Source: Treponema sp. | Lineage (GTDB): Bacteria > Spirochaetota > Spirochaetia > Treponematales > Breznakiellaceae | Direction of reading: 5' to 3' | DNA: 29,046 nt | NCBI GenBank assembly: GCA_009786715.1 | Contig: WQRN01000012.1 | Coordinates: 1 to 29,046, forward strand | Part shown: piece by piece, positions 15,253 to 23,427 of the stretch | How the letters are laid out: every line of letters starts with the position of its first letter | Position numbering within the stretch: position 1 is the first letter of the stretch | Position numbers and translations under genes: made by a program | The notes under the pieces: generated by a model | Told to the model about the DNA's origin: nothing | Seen by the model: the letters and a program-made list of their open reading frames with translations, nothing else | The model's database searches: none

Positions 15253-16611
15253 TTACTTTTCCTTCGATATCACCCTGTAATGAGCTGAAGTCATGTCAAG
15301 CCCGCTTTCTTTGAAACCGTTTTGTATATTTTCATACAGTAAGGTATAAATCAGCGGAATTTTACTGACATCTTTCGTGTAACAATTAATCTGGTAACAC
15401 GCGTAAAAATCATCAAGTTTTGTCTGAAGCACAAACGGCTTGGGTTTTTTTTGAACATGATCTGTCGCTAAAGCGGCATTGATTAAAATATCGTGAACTG
15501 TCTGCCACGGCGTTGAATAACCAAAAGTAACTTCCGCGAAAATTATCAATCCTTCTTCGTCTTCGTCTGAAGATGTATTATAGTTTATGATATTAGATCC
15601 AAGAATTATTAAGTTTGGGAATGTTACATATTCGTTCTTGTGCGTTTTTAACCTTACAACCATCAGATTTTTTTCTACAACAAAACCTGTTATATCTTTT
15701 ATTTTAACGCGGTCGCCGATTTTAAACGGGCGCATGTATGTTATAACAAGCCCCGCGACAAGGTTGCCGATCGCGCTTGTGGAGCCGAGTGAAAAAATAA
15801 CGCCCACAAACACAGAAACGCCCTGAAAAGCTTTTGAATCGGAGCCGGGTAAATACGGATAAACAATCGCGACTGTAAACGCCCAAAGAAGAACCTGTAA
15901 TATTTTAAATGTCGGAGCCGCCCACTCAGGATAAAACTGCGGTATTTTTAACTTTCCTCTTTCAATCTGATTCGAAAAATATTTAAGCGCTTTAATTATA
16001 TATCGCGTAACAATTATAAATATTATCACTTTAATAAGATTTGGAATATACATTATTGCGCCGACAACTATTTCTCTTATTGGGTTTAGGATATAGCCGA
16101 ACAGCTTCGAGGCGAAATCCTTTGTAGCGTTAAAGAAACTGAAAACAAACGGAATTGTAAGAATAAGAATAACAATGGTTATTAAATATTTTAATAAACT
16201 CAGGCAAACTTCTACAATCTTAATAACCTGATTCGACGAAAGAACTTTAAATTTATGAATATATAACGGTTTTATTTTTTCTTTCCCAACATTACCTTCT
16301 AGCCTGTTATTAGCGCGTTTGAATAAAAACCATATAAGCCATATTATCAGCGCCTGCGCGATTATTATCGCAAAAGCAATCCCAAGCCTATGCAGCAAAC
16401 TCAGCTTCTCTATGGATTCGCTCCAAATGTATTCAAAATGAACCGTTTCAATCCAGCTTGCGGATGTAACAGCATCGGTTTCATTATTTTTAGATACGGT
16501 TTCTGATACTTGAGCCTGAACCGTTGTGTCCGCTTCCGCGGTTTCGCTTTCCTGAGCTGCTAAAAATGAAAGTGGGAACAGTAAAAGAAAAATAAATAAC
16601 AGATTTCTCAT
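15253..16611 (-). CDS. MscS-family small-conductance mechanosensitive channel with signal peptide
   Basis: This 452-residue protein starts with a likely cleaved signal peptide (MRNLLFIFLLLFPLSFLAAQ) and an acidic, Thr-rich periplasmic stretch. About five membrane helices follow. The last is the pore helix VGVIFSLGSTSAIGNLVAGLVITYM, followed directly by MRPFKIGDRVKIKDITGFVVEKN and the beta-domain TFPNLIILGSNIINYNT, the hallmark of the MscS superfamily. It releases solutes when osmotic downshock stretches the inner membrane. It is larger than E. coli MscS (286 residues) because of the extra N-terminal helices. A TATAAT lies 8 bases before the ATG and no Shine-Dalgarno is visible. Confidence 0.9.
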   Translation of the reverse strand: MRNLLFIFLLLFPLSFLAAQESETAEADTTVQAQVSETVSKNNETDAVTSASWIETVHFEYIWSESIEKLSLLHRLGIAFAIIIAQALIIWLIWFLFKRANNRLEGNVGKEKIKPLYIHKFKVLSSNQVIKIVEVCLSLLKYLITIVILILTIPFVFSFFNATKDFASKLFGYILNPIREIVVGAIMYIPNLIKVIIFIIVTRYIIKALKYFSNQIERGKLKIPQFYPEWAAPTFKILQVLLWAFTVAIVYPYLPGSDSKAFQGVSVFVGVIFSLGSTSAIGNLVAGLVITYMRPFKIGDRVKIKDITGFVVEKNLMVVRLKTHKNEYVTFPNLIILGSNIINYNTSSDEDEEGLIIFAEVTFGYSTPWQTVHDILINAALATDHVQKKPKPFVLQTKLDDFYACYQINCYTKDVSKIPLIYTLLYENIQNGFKESGLDMTSAHYRVISKEK

Positions 16612-16619
16612 ATAATTTA

Positions 16620-16625
16620 ATTATA
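16620..16625 (-). promoter_or_regulatory. -10 element close to the MscS start
   Basis: A perfect TATAAT on the - strand lies 8 bases before the ATG at 16611. No convincing -35 is at the right distance (CTATCA at an 18-bp spacer is the best). Confidence 0.45.
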
Positions 16626-16658
16626 CGGGAAATCTGTTAATATTGATAGTGATGATTT

Positions 16659-18824
16659 TTAAAGGAGAGAGAAAGCTACAGTTACGCCGATAAATACGAT
16701 CGCGACAGTCGCCGCAAGGGTAATTAAAAGGTTGAAAGAAGGGCCCGTGGTGTCTTTCAAAGGATCGCCGACTGTATCGCCGATAACGGCTGATTTATGA
16801 CAGTCGCTGCCCTTGCCGCCGTGTTTCCCGCCTTCGATGTATTTTTTAGCGTTATCCCACGCGCCGCCGGCTGTCAGCATGAACACTGCCATTGCAAAGC
16901 CGGATACAATTAAACCTGTTAAAAATCCGACAACGCCGGCAGGACCGCATACCAGCCCGACTGCAATCGGAGAAATAATCGCAAGCAATGACGGCCAAAT
17001 CATTTCCTTTTGAGCGCCTCTTGTGCAGAGGTCGACGCATTTTGCGTAATCCGGTTTTGCCGTGCCTTCCATCAAGCCTGAAATTTCTTTAAACTGTCTT
17101 CTTACTTCTTTAACAACATTTTGCGCGGCGCGGTGTACAGCTTTTACAGTAAGAGCCGCAAACATGAATGTAAGCGCAGCTCCAAAGAACAGCCCGACTA
17201 AAACAACAGGGTTTTTAATTACATCCAAAAACAGCTCGCCGTCTTTGAGCATGCTCATTTTAGAAGGATCTGTTATTGCGGCGTTGAGGATCGTAGTTTC
17301 CGCAACATTTTTATATGAAACTAAAAGCGCGAGGGCTGTAAACGCAGTAGATCCAATCGCGAAACCTTTTCCGGTAGCAGCGGTTGTATTTCCAAGCGAA
17401 TCGAGAGCGTCGGTTCTTTGGCGGACTTCTTTCGGCAATTTCGCCATTTCGGCAATACCGCCGGCGTTATCTGCAACAGGACCGAACGCGTCTGTCGCAA
17501 GGGTAATACCAAGCGTAGCCAGCATTCCGACAGCGGCGATGCCGATACCGTAAAGGCCCCTGTTAAAACTTACCATACCGTCGTTTATAAGGAAGCACCC
17601 CATTACAGAAACTGCGATTGTAAGAACGGGCCATGTCGCCGATTTTAAACCAAGCGACAAGCCGCCGATCATCATCGTAGCGGTGCCTGTCTCGCTTGAT
17701 TCAGCAAGTTCGCGCGTAGGTTTGTAATGATCTGATGTGTAATACTCAGTAAAGAAACCAAGAATAACGCCAGAAACAATTCCGATAATGATTGCGAAGA
17801 AAATCCCCCATGTGTTATGCGCCATTACTCCGCCTTCTAACTTTGTAACAAAAATAGTGATAGGCAGAGCGGCTGCGGCTGAAAGACCAGCTGCAAGCCA
17901 TGTCCCCATGTGCAGCGATCTCAGCAAATTCTGCTGAGTCGCGCTCTCCCTTGTGCGTACAAAAAATGTACCAACAATGGAAGCAAGAATACCGACAACC
18001 GCCATAAGGATCGGCAAAAGAAGCCCTGCGGATTCATACCCCGCGGCAAAACCAAGAGCGAATGTCGCGACAATCGCGTTACTGTAAGATTCATAAAGAT
18101 CCGCGCCCATACCGGCGACATCGCCGACATTATCGCCTACGTTATCTGCAATTACAGCGGGGTTTCTAGGATCATCTTCAGGAATACCGGCTTCAACTTT
18201 ACCGACAAGATCCGCGCCTACATCCGCCGCTTTGGTAAAAATACCGCCGCCGACACGTGCGAACATCGCCATTGAAGCGACGCCCATTCCAAAGCAGATC
18301 ATCGTTTGAGCTATTTCCGCGGTTTCAGCATGGAACACATGAACAAGAACCAGATACCAGGCTGTGACATCAAGAAGACCGAGACCTGCAACTGTAAAAC
18401 CCATTACAGTTCCCGATGAAAACGCAACTCTAAGCCCTCTGTTAAGCCCGTGCTGAGCCGCGTTTGTGGTGCGCGAATTCGCGAGAGTCGCAATCTTCAT
18501 GCCGATAAAACCGGAAAGACCTGTAAAGAAACCGCCGATTATAAACGCAAAAGGAACATAGGGGCTTACAAATCCCTTTGCGCCGAAGATTTGCGGAATG
18601 AACGCAAGCGCGCCTAAAACAACAAACATAATGCAGAAAAACCATGTAACAGTTGTGTACTGCCGTTTCAAATAAGCGCCCGCGCCGGTACGAATGGCGC
18701 TAGCGATTGACTCCATGGTTTCATTGCCTTTGGGATACTTAATTACTTTAATACCTTGTATTAACGCAAATCCAAGCGCCAGAACAGCGCCGACGATACC
18801 TAGCCAGAAAAGATTTTCCATCAT
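16659..18824 (-). CDS. hppA: K+-dependent membrane pyrophosphatase, probably Na+-pumping
   Basis: This 721-residue protein is hydrophobic with about 16 membrane helices. The substrate loop is intact: ADVGADLVGKVEAGIPEDDPRNPAVIADNVGDNVGDVAGMGADLYESY. GNTTAATGKGFAIGS carries Ala where K+-independent enzymes have Lys, which marks the K+-dependent subfamily. The DLYE string aligns with Asp243/Glu246 of the Thermotoga maritima Na+-PPase, so Na+ transport is likely but unproven. It couples pyrophosphate hydrolysis to an ion gradient in the inner membrane. Of two adjacent ATGs, the first (18824) is preferred because AGGAGA at 18837-18832 lies 7 bases from it. The gene diverges from the beta-CASP nuclease gene. 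Confidence 0.94.
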   Translation of the reverse strand: MMENLFWLGIVGAVLALGFALIQGIKVIKYPKGNETMESIASAIRTGAGAYLKRQYTTVTWFFCIMFVVLGALAFIPQIFGAKGFVSPYVPFAFIIGGFFTGLSGFIGMKIATLANSRTTNAAQHGLNRGLRVAFSSGTVMGFTVAGLGLLDVTAWYLVLVHVFHAETAEIAQTMICFGMGVASMAMFARVGGGIFTKAADVGADLVGKVEAGIPEDDPRNPAVIADNVGDNVGDVAGMGADLYESYSNAIVATFALGFAAGYESAGLLLPILMAVVGILASIVGTFFVRTRESATQQNLLRSLHMGTWLAAGLSAAAALPITIFVTKLEGGVMAHNTWGIFFAIIIGIVSGVILGFFTEYYTSDHYKPTRELAESSETGTATMMIGGLSLGLKSATWPVLTIAVSVMGCFLINDGMVSFNRGLYGIGIAAVGMLATLGITLATDAFGPVADNAGGIAEMAKLPKEVRQRTDALDSLGNTTAATGKGFAIGSTAFTALALLVSYKNVAETTILNAAITDPSKMSMLKDGELFLDVIKNPVVLVGLFFGAALTFMFAALTVKAVHRAAQNVVKEVRRQFKEISGLMEGTAKPDYAKCVDLCTRGAQKEMIWPSLLAIISPIAVGLVCGPAGVVGFLTGLIVSGFAMAVFMLTAGGAWDNAKKYIEGGKHGGKGSDCHKSAVIGDTVGDPLKDTTGPSFNLLITLAATVAIVFIGVTVAFSLL

Positions 18825-18856
18825 ATTGATTTCTCCTACACAAATGGTGTTATTTT

Positions 18857-18885
18857 ATTCAATACAAAATTGTTGAAAATGTCAA
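18857..18885 (-). promoter_or_regulatory. Promoter of the membrane pyrophosphatase gene
   Basis: A perfect TTGACA (18885-18880), a 17-bp spacer and a weak -10 TTGAAT (18862-18857) lie on the - strand. This gives a leader of ~25 bases with a good Shine-Dalgarno, in contrast to the leaderless arrangement of the divergent gene. Confidence 0.55.
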
Positions 18886-18925
18886 TATTGAGCAAGAGCG
18901 GCATCTTTCTATTTGGCTAATTGTA

Positions 18926-18934
18926 TGGTAAAAT
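18926..18934 (+). promoter_or_regulatory. Extended -10 promoter of the beta-CASP nuclease-folC pair
   Basis: TGGTAAAAT (18926-18934) is a TGn-extended -10 with TAAAAT. It is six bases before the ATG at 18941 and has no recognisable -35. There is no Shine-Dalgarno before this ATG. Confidence 0.55.
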
Positions 18935-18940
18935 ACAAAA

Positions 18941-20353
18941 ATGTATGCAGGATTTTATTCCCTCGGCGCAGCCGAAGAGGTTACAGGTTCCAAGCATGTG
19001 CTTGAGATCGACGGGCAGAGTTATCTGATAGATTGCGGCGCTTTTCAAGGCTCCAGAGCCGACGCGGATCGCAAAAACAGAGAATTCGGCATCGCGGAAG
19101 ATCGTATCGACAGCGTCATTTTAACGCACGGTCACCTTGATCACTGCGGTCTTTTACCGTTGCTTGCTAAGCGCGGCTACGACGGCAACATTTACGCAAC
19201 TCCCGCTACAAGAGATATCGCAAGCCTTATAATGATGGACTCCGCCAATATCCAGGCGCGTGACGCGAAATACTTAAAAAGCCAGGCGCAGAAAAAAGGC
19301 GAAAAATTCGACTGGACGCCGCTTTTTTCCGAACAGGACGCGATTAAAGCTGTTGGTCAGACGATTGGAGTTTCTTATAACAGACCCATGTTTATCGGAG
19401 ACGGCGTAAGTCTTGAGTTTTATGACGCCGGTCACATTCTCGGTTCCGCCATCGCCTCGATTAAAATTAAAAAAGGAGGCGATGAATTAAACATTCTTGC
19501 AACAGGCGATTTAGGCAGAAAAGGGAAACCGATCATCCGCAACCCTGCGATTCCCGAAACCGCTCCAGATTACATTATTCTTGAAAGCACATACGGCGAC
19601 CGCCGCCACGACTCAACCGACGCGGCGATTGAAAAACTCGCCGCAATGGCAAAACGCACAATCGAAAAAAAAGGAAAAATTTTAATACCTTCTTTCGCGA
19701 TTGAACGCACGCAGGAACTTGTTTATTATTTTCATCTGCTTGTTGACGACGGCGTAATTCCCGAAGTGCCTATCTTTGTCGATTCGCCGATGGCGACTAA
19801 CGCGACAACAATTTTCCAGGTACACCCTGAATGTTACAGCGAAGAAATTAAAGAGGCGTTTATAAAACACCATAAAAACCCATTTGGTTTTAACAGTCTT
19901 CACTTTACAACAAGCGTTCAGGAATCAAAAGATCTAAACGATCATAAAGGCCCGCTTATCATAATTTCCGCGGACGGAATGTGTGAAGCAGGGCGTATCC
20001 AGCACCATCTGATGCACAATATACAGGATCCAAACACAACAATCATGACGGTCGGTTACATGGCAGAAAACACACTTGGACGGCGCATCCGTAACAGGGA
20101 AAGCGAAGTAAAAATTCACGGCGACTGGTATAAACTGAAAGCGCAGGTAGAAGAGATCAACGCGTTCAGCGCCCACGCCGATTACTATGAAATCCTTGAA
20201 TGGCTGAAGGCCGTGGACACATCAAAATTAAAGGGTATTTTCCTTGTTCACGGCGAAAAAAAGTCGCAAAACTTTCTGAAGAAATATCTGGAAGAAAACG
20301 GCTATCCGAATGTCGAAATTGTTAAATACGGCAAAACATACGATTTAAATTGA
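18941..20353 (+). CDS. Metallo-beta-lactamase/beta-CASP RNA-processing nuclease (CPSF-type)
   Basis: This 470-residue protein has the metallo-beta-lactamase signature LTHGHLDHCG (His63, His65, Asp67, His68) and DAGHILGSA. The beta-CASP block carries ESTYGDRRH, FVDSPMATNATTIF and SADGMCEAGRIQHHL. The C-terminal RMMBL region contains INAFSAHADYYEILEWL and FLVHGEKKS. Proteins with this order are zinc-dependent RNA endo/exonucleases related to CPSF-73. It is cytoplasmic, and the RNA target cannot be predicted. The stop TGA overlaps the TTG start of folC, so the two are translationally coupled. The pair is divergent from the pyrophosphatase gene. Confidence 0.9.
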   Translation: MYAGFYSLGAAEEVTGSKHVLEIDGQSYLIDCGAFQGSRADADRKNREFGIAEDRIDSVILTHGHLDHCGLLPLLAKRGYDGNIYATPATRDIASLIMMDSANIQARDAKYLKSQAQKKGEKFDWTPLFSEQDAIKAVGQTIGVSYNRPMFIGDGVSLEFYDAGHILGSAIASIKIKKGGDELNILATGDLGRKGKPIIRNPAIPETAPDYIILESTYGDRRHDSTDAAIEKLAAMAKRTIEKKGKILIPSFAIERTQELVYYFHLLVDDGVIPEVPIFVDSPMATNATTIFQVHPECYSEEIKEAFIKHHKNPFGFNSLHFTTSVQESKDLNDHKGPLIIISADGMCEAGRIQHHLMHNIQDPNTTIMTVGYMAENTLGRRIRNRESEVKIHGDWYKLKAQVEEINAFSAHADYYEILEWLKAVDTSKLKGIFLVHGEKKSQNFLKKYLEENGYPNVEIVKYGKTYDLN

Positions 20354-21891
20354 GTAACTGTTTTTCAACTTCAAACGAAGTATTTAACTGGCTTTCCTCA
20401 TTCATCAATCTTGAACGCGGGCAAAAACCGAAAAGTTTCCGCATAGACAGAATGGAAGCGCTTGCTGAGCTTTCCGGGCACCCGGAAAAATGCGCGCCTT
20501 CCATTCATATCGCGGGTTCCAAGGGCAAGGGTTCTGTCACAAGCATGTTGACCGGCATGCTTACAAGCGCAGGGTTCAAAGTTGCACGTTACATGTCGCC
20601 GCATGTGATCGACATACGGGAGCGGATTTGCTTCGGCGACTCATATTTTAACGAAGAGATTTACTGCGCGGCAGGCGATGAACTCAGGCGCGTAACGGAA
20701 GAACTGCTTCCGGCCGCGGTTAAGTCTCAGCCGTCAACAGCGGCGCTTTTTGACGCTGCTTTACCGGACGGCTGCGAGCCGACATTTTGGGAATTAATAA
20801 CCTTGCTTTTTTTCCTTTGCGCGAGAGAAGCAAAATGCGACGTGATGGTTGTAGAAACCGGCATGGGCGGACGGCTGGACTCAACAAATATTTTAGACCC
20901 TGTTGTCAGCGTAATAACATTAATAGAACTTGAACACACATCTTTTTTAGGAAACACAATTGAAGCTGTCGCCGGTGAAAAAGCAGGAATAATTAAACAG
21001 GGAAAACCGGTGATCGTCGCAAGACAAACAGACAAAACATCAAAACAAGTATTAGAAGTCTTCCAAAAAACATCCGATGAAAAAGACAGCCCGCTCTATT
21101 ATCTTCCTGATGTAATAAAACTTGCAAATGTAAACATAACAAAACAAAATACAGAATTCAATTTAAGCGTCTTTCGCGATCCTTCCCCTCCCCCGTGCGA
21201 AATCCTGGGATTATCCGTTCCATTACCCGGCAAAGTACAGGCGGAGAATGCCGCTCTTGCGGCCTTTGCGTTAAATATTTTTATGGAAAGAGTCGTACGC
21301 AGAGAACGCACAAGCGCGCAAAGAACACGCAGGAGTGATTGGGTTGAAGCTGTTCGCGCCGGACTTAAAGACATAAAGATACCAGCGCGTTTTGAGAAGA
21401 TTTTTGAAAAGCCTGCATTTATTATTGACGGCGCGCACACTCAGGAAAGTTTTGATTTGTGCGTTGAAACATTTTGTTCGCTTTACGGCGGCGGCGCGAA
21501 TGGCATTAATTCCAACGGCGTTTTAATTTTTGGATGCGCCGCGGACAAAGACGCTGCGGCGATGGCGCGTATCGCGCATCCGCATTTTGCGAAAATATTT
21601 ATTACAACGCCGGGAAATTTTAAAGTCAGCGATCCTGATAAAGTCTATGAAGCTTTTACAGAAATTACAGGCAAAGAGAAAACATTGCTTGTAAAAGACA
21701 CACAGGAAGCGGTCAGACAGGCGATGTTATTCGCAAATACTTCACACGAGAACCAGACTAAAGGTTCGCATAAATCGAGAGGTAAAGCTGAAGAGGTTAT
21801 GCTTCCAATTTTAGCGGCAGGGTCTTTTTATCTTGTTTCGGAAATCAGGAAATTATTTTACCATTCGTTTGACGAAGTGCCGGATGAATAA
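20350..21891 (+). CDS. folC: Folylpolyglutamate/dihydrofolate synthase
   Basis: This 513-residue protein belongs to the Mur ligase superfamily. It has the family N-terminus EVFNWLSSFINLERG, the P-loop HIAGSKGKGSVTSML, YMSPHVIDIRERI, the central VVETGMGGRLDSTNI, EHTSFLGNTIEAVAGEKAGIIK and the late IIDGAHTQESFDL. It adds glutamate to dihydropteroate and/or folate in the cytoplasm; whether it has both activities is not visible. The start is TTG at 20350, overlapping the upstream TGA (TTGA). The next in-frame Met (about residue 34) would remove conserved N-terminal residues. It is longer than the usual 420-440 residues, with extra material around residues 110-140 (QPSTAALFDAALPDG) and a basic insert near 310-325 (RRERTSAQRTRRSD). 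Confidence 0.9.
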   Translation: MSNCFSTSNEVFNWLSSFINLERGQKPKSFRIDRMEALAELSGHPEKCAPSIHIAGSKGKGSVTSMLTGMLTSAGFKVARYMSPHVIDIRERICFGDSYFNEEIYCAAGDELRRVTEELLPAAVKSQPSTAALFDAALPDGCEPTFWELITLLFFLCAREAKCDVMVVETGMGGRLDSTNILDPVVSVITLIELEHTSFLGNTIEAVAGEKAGIIKQGKPVIVARQTDKTSKQVLEVFQKTSDEKDSPLYYLPDVIKLANVNITKQNTEFNLSVFRDPSPPPCEILGLSVPLPGKVQAENAALAAFALNIFMERVVRRERTSAQRTRRSDWVEAVRAGLKDIKIPARFEKIFEKPAFIIDGAHTQESFDLCVETFCSLYGGGANGINSNGVLIFGCAADKDAAAMARIAHPHFAKIFITTPGNFKVSDPDKVYEAFTEITGKEKTLLVKDTQEAVRQAMLFANTSHENQTKGSHKSRGKAEEVMLPILAAGSFYLVSEIRKLFYHSFDEVPDE

Positions 21892-21920
21892 TATTTTCTT
21901 AAAAAATTTATTTTTTATTA

Positions 21921-22005
21921 CCGCCAACTTGCGCTTCGAATCTCAACCAAGCCAATCAACGATTGACGAAAGTACTCCTTTTGATATCGAAGCGCAAGTT
22001 CGCGG
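21921..22005. repeat. Long inverted repeat between convergent folC and the beta-helix lipoprotein gene
   Basis: AACTTGCGCTTCGA at 21926-21939 is the exact reverse complement of 21987-22000. After one mismatch the pairing continues (CCGC 21921-21924 with GCGG 22002-22005), giving 18 pairs. The 47-base interior contains a small hairpin, CAATC (21953-21957) with GATTG (21961-21965). The layout resembles the element at 379-503 but the sequence differs. No T tract follows. Confidence 0.8.
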
Positions 22006-22038
22006 AAGAACCGTCAAACATTTAGTTCAACGGTTCTT
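22006..22038. terminator. Second hairpin beside the inverted repeat, possible folC terminator
   Basis: AAGAACCGT (22006-22014) pairs with ACGGTTCTT (22030-22038) around a 15-base loop and is followed by GTTTGT. It is a weak candidate for ending folC transcription and begins one base after the long inverted repeat. Confidence 0.35.
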
Positions 22039-22082
22039 GTTTGTACGGCTAGAGAATTAATCCTTCACCTAACATTACGATG

Positions 22083-23270
22083 TTAAGGAAGAGCAATCCA
22101 TGCACCTTCGTCGGTATTATTACCCGCATATAAACGCCCTGCGCTGTGGGTAGCATCTACTTTTGCTCTGCCGCCATGTGAATAACCATCTTTTCTTACC
22201 GCCTGACCGGCATTTTCATTATATGTTGCGACATTGCTGTTTGTACCGGCACCTTCGCCATAGATAGTACCGCCCGTTTTTTCAAATAACGCGCGGCTTA
22301 CATATACTCCTCCGCCAGTACTGCTTTCATTGCCAGAAATAGTGCCGCCTTTCATGTAAAATTCGCCATCATACGCTGTAACACCTCCGCCGGTATTATG
22401 AGAAGTATTATTCGCTATAGTGCCGCCGTTCATGGTAAAAACCCCAGTAGTGTTATAATAAAAATAGTCATTTGTTACACATACACCGCTACCGCCGTCA
22501 TAAGCAGCGCCTAGGTATACTAATGATTTATTTTCACTAATCTGTCCGCCGTTCATGGTAAATATGCCGCCAAGAACAAGCACACCGCCGCCGCTTCTTG
22601 CTGAACATTTTGTAATAGTACCGTTATTCATGGTAAAAGTACCGCCGCCAAATACTACTACCCCGCCGCCGTCTCTACCATAGCCATTCCAAACAGTGCA
22701 ATTAGTTATCGTTCCGCCATTCATTGTAAAAGAGGCGTCATTATATACATATACACCGCCTCCGTCACCGTTATAATCATTATCTCTTATTGTTGCTCCG
22801 CTATTCATAATAAGCGCGCCGTCTTTCTCCACAATAACAAGAGTTTTACTATTGCCTGTCCGTCCTTTCAAAGTAATTCCACTATCCAATACAAGGGTAA
22901 CGTTGGCTTTTATCGTGAATAATGCGCCATTTTCATTAGGCGATAATTCACGCGTACCGCCACTGCCCTTTAACGTAACTTTTATTCCGGACGCTGCGCT
23001 TCGCATATTATTGGATGAACCAGGCGCCACCTTTAATTCTTGCGGACTTATGGCTTCATCCGCAGATATGTTAATGGTATAACTGCCGCCATCTACAGCT
23101 CCGGTTTTTAACCAATTAAATTTTTCGCTTGCGTTAGCGCCGGGAACAACGGTTGAAGTGTCTTCATTTCCGCCTCCGCCGCCTCCGTCATCAGGGTCGC
23201 AAGCAGACAAAGAAAATCCAATTATTGCAGCCAATGCAATAATCCCGAATAGTTTAAATAAATTTTTCAT
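22083..23270 (-). CDS. Surface lipoprotein with FTMNGGTI-type parallel beta-helix repeats
   Basis: This 395-residue protein has a lipoprotein signal, MKNLFKLFGIIALAAIIGFSLSAC (Cys24), then a flexible DPDDGGGGGG linker and a globular N-domain. From about residue 155 there are seven coils built on [FY]TMNGGTIxxN: SGATIRDN, FTMNGGTITNC, FTMNNGTITKC, FTMNGGQISEN, FTMNGGTIANN, FYMKGGTISGN and FEKTGGTIYGE. They alternate with GGGV(Y/V)V strands. This spacing is typical of right-handed parallel beta-helices of surface-exposed bacterial proteins. Attachment or glycan binding is possible, but no ligand is evident. The ribosome site GGGGAG lies 7 bases before the ATG, downstream of the hairpins at 23288-23334. 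It follows the LPP20-like lipoprotein gene on the same strand. Confidence 0.85.
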   Translation of the reverse strand: MKNLFKLFGIIALAAIIGFSLSACDPDDGGGGGGNEDTSTVVPGANASEKFNWLKTGAVDGGSYTINISADEAISPQELKVAPGSSNNMRSAASGIKVTLKGSGGTRELSPNENGALFTIKANVTLVLDSGITLKGRTGNSKTLVIVEKDGALIMNSGATIRDNDYNGDGGGVYVYNDASFTMNGGTITNCTVWNGYGRDGGGVVVFGGGTFTMNNGTITKCSARSGGGVLVLGGIFTMNGGQISENKSLVYLGAAYDGGSGVCVTNDYFYYNTTGVFTMNGGTIANNTSHNTGGGVTAYDGEFYMKGGTISGNESSTGGGVYVSRALFEKTGGTIYGEGAGTNSNVATYNENAGQAVRKDGYSHGGRAKVDATHSAGRLYAGNNTDEGAWIALP

Positions 23271-23286
23271 TTTTAAACTCCCCTTT

Positions 23287-23407
23287 TAGCCGCGTAAGCG
23301 GCTTTGTTAATCGAAATCACCGCAACGCGGCGATAAAACCTCTATCTTTATTAAATTCCGCGGCTACCTCGGGCAGCACAGCGCACGGATAACCTGCTGT
23401 GCTGCCC
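23287..23407 (-). promoter_or_regulatory. Structured leader between the two lipoprotein genes
   Basis: Read on the - strand there are three hairpins. The first is 11 bp (23407-23397 with 23381-23371). The second is 8 bp with one G-U pair (23334-23327 with 23323-23316). The third is 6 bp (23303-23298 with 23293-23288, loop TTAC) just upstream of the GGGGAG ribosome site. TAGCCGCG at 23366-23359 can instead pair for 8 bp with 23294-23287, which would break the third hairpin. This is a possible two-state leader. No T tract marks an intrinsic terminator. Confidence 0.45.
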
Positions 23408-23427
23408 ATTCTCTCACCTCTTTTTTT

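Noticed and set aside
17062..17553. 163-codon open frame on the + strand
   Set aside because: Antisense shadow of the membrane pyrophosphatase; composition follows the reverse complement of its codons.
21833..22060. 75-codon open frame after folC
   Set aside because: It starts inside folC in another frame and runs through the inverted repeat; no ribosome site and no recognisable protein.
23371..23407. Intrinsic terminator after the LPP20-like gene
   Set aside because: The 11-bp stem is strong but is followed by GAGGTAGCC on the - strand and not by a T tract, so it is listed as part of a structured leader.
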